NCBI RefSeq assembly: GCF_963082655.1
Contig: NC_081554.1
Location: forward strand, 129,090,962-129,154,961
Length of the DNA: 64,000 bases
Reading direction: 5' to 3'
DNA from: Stomoxys calcitrans
Taxonomy: Eukaryota; Arthropoda; Insecta; Diptera; Muscidae
The translations under genes were made by a program, and so were the position numbers. The notes below the pieces were generated by a model. That model saw only the letters and a list, made by a program, of their open reading frames with translations. It did not search any database and was not told where the DNA came from. Shown here piece after piece: positions 23,925 through 33,265 of the stretch (within the stretch, counting starts at the first letter, position 1; every line of letters starts with the position of its first letter).

Positions 23925-24135
23925 TTATTCAAGTTTTTTTGCTCAATGATAAGTGATTTGATATAAAAATTTTGCTCTCATATCAGCGACGGGCATCGAA
24001 TTCAAGTTTTTAAGCTCAATGATAAGTGATTTTCTTTTTGCCGAAACAGAAAGCTAGCATTATTATTTTAGCAGAAAATATTTCTTATGTTCTCGCCAAG
24101 ATTCGAACCCAAGTGTAGAGCGTAATAGGCGGACA
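23925..24135 (-). mobile_element. SINE fragment with duplicated body segment
   Basis: 'AGCTCAATGATAAGTGATTT' occurs near 24013, with a one-difference copy near 23941, and the reverse of a B-box head ('AAGATTCGAACCCAAG') lies at about 24098-24113. It is a decayed member of the SINE family at 22938. Confidence 0.55.
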
Positions 24136-24174
24136 CCTGCACCATGGTGGGCTGCTTATAAGTAGCTAACGTCC

Positions 24175-24392
24175 GTATGTGAACAGATACCCCAATTTGA
24201 CTTTAAAAGTCCATATAAACTTCAACTTCTGCAAGCTTGGCTGAAATTTGGTTTTCAAAAAACAAACACCCACATCAAATAACTGTGTTACCACAGTTGC
24301 GGCAGACCAAGGCCTATGGTGGGAATCGAACTCACGACCCCCTCTCTGAAAATCCGAGCACGCTACCATCTCGGCTACTGGGGCACCTCCCA
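24175..24392 (-). mobile_element. Second tRNA-derived SINE family
   Basis: On the minus strand the head reads 'CCCCAGTAGCCGAGATGGTA' (A box TAGCCGAGATGG) and later 'GTGAGTTCGATTCCCACCAT' (B box GTTCGATTCC). The spacing of about 40 bp is tRNA-like. The tail differs from the other SINEs. The 75-residue frame across it is incidental. Confidence 0.75.
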
Positions 24393-24404
24393 AGCAGATT
24401 ACTG

Positions 24405-25100
24405 AGTAAAAACTAGTTCGGCCCGGCCGAACTTAATGCCTCCCCCACCACCTCAGGTATATGTATAAACCACCTTTCATCATAATCCAGTTATGCACCC
24501 ATAGCAGCTGTATCGAAATAGGGTCCGTTTTGGACGAAATTCAGCACGGACATTGAGTGGTCTAATAATAAAAGTCACTGTTCAATTTTGGTTCAACATT
24601 GATAGTTTTGGCGGCTATATCCAAATATAGACCGATCTGAACCATATAAGACACGGAAAGCCTAACATAAGTCACTGTGTCAAATTTCAGCGAAATCGAA
24701 TAATAAATCAAATATCAGTCTATATGACAGCTATATCTAATCTGGACCGATCTGGGCTGTCTTCAAGAAGGATATCGAAGAGCTTAACACAACTCAATGT
24801 CTTAAATTTCAGCGACATCGGACAAAAATGTGCCATTTATGGGCCTAAGACCTTAAATCGAGAGGTCGGACTATATTACAGCTATGTCCAAGATCGGGAG
24901 ATCCGTTTTTATGGGAGCTATATCACTTTACAGATCGACTTTGGAAGTATTAAAAAAATACAAAGTACAGCCCAATTGCATAACAATTGCGGTTTCTAGG
25001 GGCTCAAGTGTGGGAGCTATTTCGTAATTTTTTTTTTCCTTAAAAACCTACATCAATTAGGCAAGTAATCCAACAACCTATGGTGATGGGGTATAAGAAG
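24405..25100 (-). mobile_element. HINE-like element, family B
   Basis: It begins 'CTAGTTCGGCCCGGCCGAAC' (hairpin, 3' end) and then 'CCCACCACCTCAGGTATATG'. Body units 'ATGACAGCTATATCTAATCT', 'GACCTTAAATCGAGAGGTCG' and similar follow. It ends near 25090 with a degraded 5' word (GGTGATGGGGTATAA). Confidence 0.65.
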
Positions 25101-25104
25101 GGTA

Positions 25105-25750
25105 AATATCCAATTGCAATCTGAACGGGGGTATACTAACATAGCCACTACATTTGTAACACATCGAAATATTGGTCTAGGGCCCCATATATTCTTAATC
25201 GCCATGACATTTTAAGACAATATTCGTCCGTCAGACAGACGGTCAGTCTGCCAGTGGAAAGCACGCTAACTTTCGAAGGAGTAAAACTAGACGCTTGAAA
25301 ATTTGGACATATACTTCCTATCAGTGTAGATCAGTTGGGTTTGTAAATGGTCTATGTTTTGATATAACTGCCATATAAACCGATCTTGGATCTTGGCTAA
25401 AATTTTGTATGAAGTCTTTTGTTTTGACCTCTAACATTTATGACAAGTATGGTCCAATCGGTTCATAACCTGATATTGCTCCCATATAAAATGATCTCCC
25501 GATTATATTCCTTGACCCTCTAGATGAGACATCATTCTTATCCGAATTGGATGAAGTACAACGACTTCTCCTGTGATCTTCAACATGCGTGCCAAATATG
25601 GTCTTAATTGGTCTATAATCGGATATTGTTTTCATATAAACCTATCTCCCGATATTAGTTATTGAGTTCCTATAGAAATTTTTATCCGATTTGGCTGAAA
25701 TTTTGCACAATGACTTCTACTATGGTCTCCAACATTCAAACCAAGGCTCC
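25105..25750 (+). mobile_element. HINE-like element, family A, decayed
   Basis: 'GGGGGTATACTAACATAG' (25125) starts an A-type 5' region with 'GAAAGCACGCTAACTTTCGA' and body units near 25360, 25460 and 25620. No hairpin end is visible. Confidence 0.55.
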
Positions 25751-25764
25751 AATAACATGTCAAT

Positions 25765-26385
25765 TTTTATAACCACCACAATAGGATGGGGGTATACTAG
25801 TTATCCCGTTTGTTACACCTCGAAATATTGATCTAGGACCCCATAAAGTCTGATTCAAACTAGCCCGATGTCCGGCCGTCCGTCTGTCGAAATCACGATA
25901 GCGGTCGAACGCGTAGAGCTAGCCGCTTGAAAATTTGCAGAGATACTTTATAATGATGCAGGTCGTTGGGGATTGTAAATGGGCCATATCGGATCAGATT
26001 TGGATATAGTTTCCATATAAACCGATCTCCCGATTTGACTTCGTGAGCTTCTGGAAGCATCAATTTTCATCCGATTTGGTTGAAATTTTGTACATAGTAT
26101 CCTGTTATGACTTCCAACAACGGAGCCAACTGCAGTCTAAATCGGTCTATAACCTGTTATAGCTCATATATAAACCGACCTCCCGATTTGACTTCCTGAG
26201 GCCCTAGAAGCCGCAATTTTAGTACGATTTGGCTGATATTTTACATATAGTGTTCTGTTATGACTCTCAACAACTGCGCCAAGTACAATCCAATTCGGTC
26301 TAAAACTAGATATAACTCCAATATTTTAGCAGAATTAATGGTGGTGAGTTCCCAAGATTCGGCCCGAACTTAGCACTCTTTTATT
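25765..26385 (+). mobile_element. HINE-like element, family C
   Basis: 5' 'TATAACCACCACAATAGG' (25768), 'CCGTCTGTCGAAATCACGAT' with 'GCGGTCGAACGCG', and three tandem units (about 25985, 26120, 26260). The 3' region is 'GGTGGTGAGTTCCCAAGATT' then 'CGGCCCGAACTTAGCACTCT'. A family A 3' end fragment with 'TCGGGCCGGCCGATCTTAGC' follows to 26481. Confidence 0.65.
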
Positions 26386-26481
26386 CTTTGTTTGCCTATA
26401 AAGAGATACTGGGCAAAGAACCTGACAAATACAATCCATGGTGAGATTCGGGCCGGCCGATCTTAGCACGATTCTACTTGT

Positions 26482-27346
26482 TCGGTGTAGTAAGTTTATT
26501 TATTAGAAAATTTTTGTATTAAACCAAATCATTCCATATGGTAGCATCCCATGAAGTCGATTTAATCCAATTTTAAACCTTTTCCTTCTTGCATTTGCTT
26601 GCTTACTTGTTTTATTTTTCAGTTCATTCCGTCATTCACTCCAAGTGTCTGCTTGTCTTTAGCAAAACATCAATCAGTGTTATCTTACACAGCTGGTAAC
26701 CAAAAGATGGACAGACAGCCTGGCAGGCTGGCAGACAGACAGACAGACACAGAGGAATGAATGACTGCTAGGGTTGTGGCTTTTTGGAAAGGGGATACTC
26801 ATTCACATTTGATTAAATAACCACAAAAGCCAAGACTCACACATACAAACAGAAATGGTAAGCCATTCATGTCATTCAGTCCATCATTCCGTCAGTCAGC
26901 CATTCAGTCAGAGGTTCACTGGCGGAGCAAACCGCTTAACCAAAATGCACTGCAAAACAAAATAACAACAGACAGCATTTTTCAATTCCAATTGACACAT
27001 ACTTAAAATTGGAAACCAGTGGTTGTGGTTACTTGTGGCGTTTCACTGTCGGCCACAGTCACAGCTTCTCGATTACAAATGGAAGACATGAAAAACGACA
27101 AATGTTTTCCAACACCCGTAGCCTTATCCTTCGCAGTCAATATCCAAAGAAGAAGAGATGACGAACGCCAAGAAGATATTGATCACAGAACAATGTGCAG
27201 TTGAAATTCTGGTTTATTTAAAGTCTGAATCTAAAGATATATAAAAAAGCATAGTTTTGAGTTAAATGGTCGCTTCGAAATTATGCTTATTACAAATATT
27301 AACACCAATTGACATTTGATGCGCTTGTTGTGCGCTCTTAATAATA
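26482..27346. other. Unique DNA with GACA-type microsatellites
   Basis: Contains CAGACAGACAGACAGACAC near 26732 and loose CATTC/TCAGT repeats (26620-26920). The 61-residue frame at 27019-27204 starts with ATG but has no recognised domain. No gene is claimed. Confidence 0.4.
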
Positions 27347-27976
27347 ACAAGTAAAAGCGTGCTAAGTTCGGCCGGGCCGAACCCTCCATCATGGATTGCA
27401 TTTGTCGAGTTCTTTTCCCGGCATCTCTTCTTAGGCAAAAAAGGATATAAAAAAAGATTTGCTCTACTGATATAGATATGGTCCGGTTTGGACCACAATT
27501 AAATTATATGTTGGAGACGAACGCCAAATGTCAGCCAATTCGAATAAGAATTGCGCCCTTTGGGGGCTCAAGAAATAAAATAGAGAGATCAATTTATATG
27601 GGAGCTGTATTGGGCTATAGACCGATTCAGACCACAATAAACACATATGTTGATGGTCATGAGAGGATGAGGATAATAATTGCGACCTCTAGAGGTTCAA
27701 GAAGTCAAGATCCCAGATCGGTTTATATGGCAGCTATATCAGGTTATGAACCTAGTTGAACCTTATTTGACACAGTTGTTAGATATCATAACAAAATACT
27801 TCGTGCAAAAATTCATTCCAATCGGATAAGGATGGCACACTCTAGAGGCTCAAGAAGTCAAGACCCAAGATCGGTTTATATGGCAGCTATATCAGTTTAT
27901 GGACCGATTTGAACCATACGTGGCACAGTTGTTGGAAATTAGTATACCCCCCATCCTATTATGGAGGGTATAAAAA
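27347..27976 (-). mobile_element. HINE-like element, family A, internally deleted
   Basis: 3' tail 'ACAAGTAAAAGCGTGCTAAG', perfect hairpin TTCGGCCGGGCCGAA (27367-27381), and 5' end 'TTATGGAGGGTATAAAA' (27959). The hairpin is followed directly by 'CCCTCCATCATGG', so 'TCTTATATA' is lost, and the CCGTCTGT tract is missing as in the 17368 copy. Confidence 0.75.
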
Positions 27977-28921
27977 CAAGCATCCTTGATCATGCCACAT
28001 GTACCTTTGAGGACATATGTATAGTTTAACCTTAGTTATACACTACACCACTCTTATGGTACCGGGTATTATGACTTAGTGAATTTGTTTGTTATACCCA
28101 GAAGGAAGACAGCTAGACCCATTGATAAGTATACCGATCGACTCATAATAATTACCTGATTCGATTTAGCTATGTCCGTCCGGATGTCCGTCCTTCCGCC
28201 CATCTGTCTGTCCATGTTAATTTGTGTACAAAGTACAGTTCTCAGTTTTCATCCGATCGTCTTCAAATTTGGCACTGTCATCGTTTTTGGCTTTGATACG
28301 AAGCCTATCAAAATTGGAAAAAATCGGTTCATATTTGAATATAGCGACCATATATATGTTTGTACGATTTGGACTCATATGTCAATAATGTGGTCATTTG
28401 TTAACCGACATTTGTTCAGGGAATTTGGCACAAACGATGCCCTTATTATTGCAGGCACTGCCGTTGAATTTCGTTGAATCGGTTCAGATGTAGATAATGC
28501 TCCCATGTATGTGTATCACCCGATGTTCAGAAATTCGCCGACAAAGGCTCTCTTAACCTTGTTAGAGAATTTCTTATCAAATTTTCTCAAAATTTTGCAT
28601 AATGTGGCTTTTACTGTGTGCCGATTTTGGTTGAAATCGGTTCAGATTTAGATCTCATGATCTTAAATTCTACAGCCTTTGCAATCGTATTTATCAACCG
28701 ACCTTCTAAGAATTTTGTACAGCGCTTTCTTCTAATACTGCCACTATATGTACCGATATTAGCAGAAATCGGTTCATATTTGAATATTGCACCAACGATT
28801 TTAGCTAATACTGCAGTTTTGCTATTTGCTAACCTATCTTCACGAAATTAGGCACGAGGGTTTCTCTTATGACTCTTCAGACCACTGGTGAATTTTATAA
28901 AAACCGGGTCAGATTTGGATA
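27977..28921 (+). mobile_element. HINE-like element, family D, 5' part
   Basis: 5' 'TATACACTACACCACTCTTA' (28039), then 'TTCGATTTAGCTATGTCCGT', a CCGTCC/TCTGTCTGTCC tract and units at about 28310, 28470, 28620 and 28760. It is interrupted at 28922 by a mariner. A D-type 3' end reappears at 29650-29960. Confidence 0.65.
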
Positions 28922-29447
28922 TAAAGGGTGATTTTTTAGCTATATCAATACTGGTTGAAACAGCTCACATTGTTTCATTGTCAAACATCTTTAGTTTGGT
29001 CTATAATCTTACCATGAATCGTCGTAATTGTGAATGATGATATACATCTTTATTTTGCCCAAAATGGCATGACATGTGGTTTCAACAAGACGATGCCACA
29101 CAGCTTGCGTAACAATGGACTTCGAGAGGGTAAAGTTCGGTGAACCTTTTATTTCACGTTCGTGACCGGTCCGATTCTATATCGTGCCATTTCACGCCTT
29201 TAGACTATGTTTGTGGGGCTATGTTAAAGCTCATGACTATACAGACAAGCCAGCTTCAACTGACGCGTTGGAAGACAATGTTGAAGTATTTATTCGTGAG
29301 ATACCAGCGGAAATGTTGGAAAGAGTATGCCCAAATGGAACTAAGGCAACATTTGCTTGTAATAATCTTCAAACATTAAATTATATGAACCGTACTATCG
29401 ATTCAAACCAAGATTTCATGAATTTTTCTGAATTTTATATTTTCTTG
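28922..29447 (+). pseudogene. rosa-like (DD41D) mariner, deleted copy
   Basis: The 5' inverted end 'TAAAGGGTGATTTTTTAGC' is at 28922, and an ATG near 29012 starts a damaged N-terminus (MNRRNCE). The sequence then jumps to the catalytic half. 'MACHDMW.QQDDAT' lies near 29066-29098 in a shifted frame, and 29184-29370 encodes FHAFRLCLWGYVKAHDYTDK and the C-terminal helix region. The expected 'DLTPLDYF' is damaged (SCHFTPLDYV in one frame), and the DNA-binding/first-Asp segment is missing. The 3' inverted end is replaced by a family B 5' end. Confidence 0.75.
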
Positions 29448-29640
29448 TTATACCCACCACCGAAGTATGGGGGTGTATTCATATTGTCATTCCGTTTGCA
29501 ACACATCGACATATCCATTTCCGACCCTACAAAGTATATATATTCTTGATCAGCGTAAAAATCTAAGACGATCTAGACATGTCCGTCCGTCTGCCCGTCT
29601 GTCCGTCTGTCTGTTGAAATCACGCTACAGTCTTTTTGGG
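29448..29640 (+). mobile_element. HINE-like element, family B, 5' end only
   Basis: 'TTATACCCACCACCGAAGTA' (29448), 'ATATTCTTGATCAGCGTAAA' and 'GTCCGTCTGTCTGTTGAAAT' precede a stop at about 29635. There 'CTTTTTGGGTAACCCAATAT', a scrap of the MITE terminus, follows. Confidence 0.75.
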
Positions 29641-29962
29641 TAACCCAATATATGGGTTGTCCAAATTGTATGTCTGTGCTTGTTTAAAAAAGGTTCTATA
29701 GCTCTTAGAAACTCCCTCTTTATAACGCCCTTATATATGTGTCTCCCTATTTTCACTTTTGGGGCAAACGCATTCATCATCCAAACTTCTTAAAATGCAT
29801 TACGGTTTCCTCTGTGACTGCTATAATACGTACCGATTTTGGTCAAAATTATACATTTAAATTTTTTATTTTCGACAACTTAGCTTGCCCTCCCAATGTG
29901 GTGTGGGGTATCAAAAAGTGGGATTTGCCCAACTTTTTCCGCCCTTACCTGTTACATGTAAA
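29641..29962 (+). mobile_element. HINE-like element, family D, 3' part
   Basis: 'CCCTATTTTCACTTTTGGGG' and 'GTACCGATTTTGGTCAAAAT' are D body words. The 3' end 'GGTGTGGGGTATCAAAAAG' is followed by the hairpin-like 'GTGGGATTTGCCCAAC' and 'CCGCCCTTACCTGTTA'. Likely the remainder of the copy starting at about 28039. Confidence 0.6.
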
Positions 29963-32515
29963 AGAAGGCAAACATTAGTCACAGGTCGATATTTCGGGCT
30001 GCTACAAAGATTTAACTGTAATGGTATGTCCCTCATACTATATCGATGGGTATAAAAGACTATGAGAGTACTCGCAAATATTTACAACACTTGTATAGTC
30101 TTTTTTTTTAACAAGAAATAACCGAGCTTTCTATCCCCATTTATGAATAAACTATGTCTTATTTCACTCTCTGTGATTACTTACCGCAGTTGGTGCCGCC
30201 AAATAATCCGGCCGCAAATATTGACTGCTTGCCTGCAGCATTTTATTGTAGTTTGTTAAATCCACTTTGGAGGCTTTCGATTAACACGTGTCGCCCGAAA
30301 AAGAATTTGTTACAACGTGATGGTAACTCTGTTACAGTTGTTGCTGCTGCAGCAGTTTTGTATTTCCGTTCGATGCTCACTCTCTCATGCACACACAAAC
30401 ACACCGGGTGCAAAATGCAACGAATGCAAAAAAAGAAACAGATGATTGAAGTGGTTTTTGGTTTTGTTTTTGTACGGTTAAGTTGCTGTTGTTATGCGAA
30501 GTACTTTTTTTACTCTCTAATCCACAAAATGAGAGTAAAAAATGTATGGCATAAAAGGCGCGTATTGGGTTGTAAAGAGATTTTCTACACGGAGAGAGAG
30601 AGAGAGAGAAGATTTTCGTTTCCTTTGGGGATTTTCTTGTGCACTACTACTTGGAGAATTATCTTTAAAGGTGAGAGTTAACGAGCCTTGCGTTGAGGAG
30701 AGATTATTAGCAGAGGAGCACACACACGCAGATTCGTTTATTTGGTTGGAGGTCTTGAATGAGATTTTTGTCTGTGAGACATTTGAACGCAGGCGCTTTC
30801 AATGGCATGCATGTGGCATCACTCACACATGTGGAGGGTATTAAATTAATTGATGGTAATTTGTGATTTGGTGTAATTTGTTGCTGTTGCTGTTTCTCAA
30901 GCCAAGGATAATGGTGAGTGACTCTTTTTGAGTTTGCTATATGATTGATGGCACTGCTAATTGTTGAAATTAAAGATTTAATCGGCAGCCTTCAAACAAG
31001 TATGGGCTTATTGATCAAAATTGTTTTGTTTAACATTATTTGCCACTGTTGGATTCAAAAGACTGGTATTCATTTCACGGTTCACTTTCGAATTGTAATA
31101 CAAAGCTTTGAGACAAGCTTTTTTGCGATTTGCAAAAGCATTAAATTCATAAAATTTTTATCTTCTTTTTCAAAACTGATTTGATGTTTTGCATTTTTGA
31201 ATATTATTTCTATTTTTAAACTTATTTTAATTCTTCTATATTTTATCACACACGAATATTTTTAACATTTATTTGATTTTTTCATATTCATAGACACATT
31301 TCAGAAAACAACCCAAAAAAAAACATTTTATCACCTTCTCTAAAAATGTTAAATTAGGTTTGGGAATTTTTTCTTAGACTATGCATATATTTTCTTTATT
31401 CATCAAAATGTTTTGCTTTATTTTTGTAAACGCTACTTTTAATGATTGCTTGAAAAATTTGCCCCACTTTTGGCATTTATGGCCAATAAATTATATTTTT
31501 TTTGCTTTGTTGTTGTTCCACTTGCATTTGGTACATTTAAGTTTAATTGAGAAATAAATTTCAAATGTTTATGATTTTCTCATATTGTGCTTTGTTTTGT
31601 TTGTGGTGGCACCCAAACAAATTCACATTAATTTGGCTTTCTTCCTCGTTTTGCTTCCTCCTTTCTCGGCGCATATATTTCGCAATAAATCTATTTAGTC
31701 ATAATATAGTTTTAATGATTTCTATGCATTTATTCAGTTGGCTGAGAGGGTTGGCCTAAGCTGCTGTCGTTTTTGTTATTATTAAAATTTTTCACTTTTT
31801 TCTTTGAGTGTAAATTATTTCATTTGGATTTGCTTCACTGGTTAGCTTGTGGTTTTTGTGGAATTTGTGTGGGGGACTTTCACGTCAACGGCCTGTTGTT
31901 GTTGTCGTCGTCCTTTCGGCTGGCCTTAGCCTTACTGCAAATAAAAATAAAACAAGAAAAAAAATCAACTTCTGTTGCTTATCGCATCGGTAATAATGCT
32001 GGTAACTCTGGCCGTAAGTAATGATTTCCAGCATTTGCTGGAAAACAAATGTACAAATTTATTGCGAAAAATTTACATTAGTAATGCAATTTGGCAATAA
32101 ATCTTATTTTACTGCGCTTTTCCTCCTCCAGTTCATTCCATTCGTTTGCGTTTTTATATTTCTCGTGCTTGTTTGTTGTTTTGTTTTGCTTTGTGCCGCC
32201 TTATGGGTGAGTTGGTGTGCTGTGCTATTTCGCCTTGCCTTGTATGCTTAAAACATTAATTTATTACTTTATTTACGAGCTGTAAAATATTATTTTCTTT
32301 TTATAACGCTTTTTTCCCTCATATTATTATTTGCACATTACACATTGGTTGCTGGTGTTGTGTTCGCTGTGGCATTTTTGTTTGTTTCGCAAAAAGGTGG
32401 GTGGTTCCTGTGCTCCTTTATTGTTTAACATATTATTTGTTCATTTAGGTTAGTTTGTTGATAAACAGTCGAAGGCAAAACAAAGGCAAACTCAAAACCA
32501 GTAAGAAAAGCCAAA
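29963..32515. other. Mostly unique region with GA-rich stretches, no gene confirmed
   Basis: A TATAAAAG sits at 30051, and ACTCTC/GAGAG words cluster between 30380 and 30720. A 175-residue frame (30154-30681, plus) has Ser/Cys/Lys-rich, partly low-complexity sequence and matches no domain I know. No Kozak or splice structure decides it. The rest (30850-32515) is T-rich with no repeat family. Could be promoter-proximal or intronic DNA. Confidence 0.35.
30594..30611. repeat. (GA)n microsatellite
   Basis: An uninterrupted GA run following ACACG. In flies such runs can bind GAGA factor; here that is only a possibility. Confidence 0.9.
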
Positions 32516-33175
32516 AGTCGCCCGGAGCAGATTATATAATACCCTAATAGTCAAATTTTATAACAATGCCAATAAAATATGGCTACTATTGCCATAAAAG
32601 TGCACATCAGATGCAAGACATATATGGAGGCTATATCTAAACCTCATCCACATCGGATGAAAGATATATATGGGAGCTATATCTAGAACTGAACCGATAT
32701 TGATGAAATTTTGCAGACGAGTTGAGACGCCAAATCGAACACCTCTTGAAAAATTTTGTTAAGATGGAACCAAAATTGTGCCTGCTACAGCCAAAATAGT
32801 CCATATCGGGTGAAAGATATATATTAGAGCTATATCTATTGGGTTGCCCAAAAAGTAATTGCGGATTTTTTAAAATAAAGTAAGTCCACTATATGAAAAA
32901 TCCGCAATTACTTTTTGGGCAACCCAATAAAACTGGACCGAATTTTATGAAATTTTGGGCACAAGTTGAAACGTCAAATCTAACACCTGACCCAAAATTT
33001 TGCCAAGATTGGATCATATCGGATGAAAGATATGTATGGATGAAATCGGTCGCATTTATCCTTGAGTCAAAGAAATGGCATATGAAAGATTTGATTACTG
33101 CTAGCTCGTCTCCTCTTTACGTTGCAAACAAATGCACAAAGTTATAATAACCGATTCCCCAGTTGTGGCGCAAAG
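32516..33175 (-). mobile_element. HINE-like element, D-related, with nested MITE
   Basis: On the given strand: 'CGGAGCAGATTATATAATAC' (3' side), units with 'ATATATGGGAGCTATATCTA' about every 140-170 bp, and the 5'-side words 'TTGCAAACAAATGCACAAAG' and 'CCAGTTGTGG' at 33121-33170. A palindromic MITE splits one unit at 32839-32927. Confidence 0.6.
32839..32927. mobile_element. 89-bp palindromic mariner MITE
   Basis: Almost nothing but the two inverted ends: 'TTGGGTTGCCCAAAAAGTAA' opening and its complement closing, flanked by TA at 32837-32838 and 32928-32929. Removing it restores 'GAGCTATATCTAAAACTGGACC', the normal reading of the host repeat, so the insertion is precise. About 35 bp at each end can pair, leaving a small asymmetric loop. 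Confidence 0.95.
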
Positions 33176-33265
33176 AAATCATGTAAGGAGCGTGATTAAT
33201 TTCGTTTCGTATATTGTGTGGTAAACACTATGGGTTCTTTAATAAAATATTATATAAATGGTTTA

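Noticed and set aside
26600..26625. Splice acceptor (TTTTATTTTTCAG) upstream of 26626
   Set aside because: The motif is common by chance in T-rich DNA and no coding exon follows.
30051..30058. TATA box (TATAAAAG)
   Set aside because: No initiator at the expected distance, and 'GGGTATAAAAG' is also how HINE-like 5' ends read, so it may be element debris.
30154..30681. 175-residue open frame as a possible gene
   Set aside because: Longest frame in the window, but no recognisable domain, patchy low-complexity sequence and a second overlapping frame (30542-30844) of similar quality. Length is attainable by chance in a less AT-rich patch.
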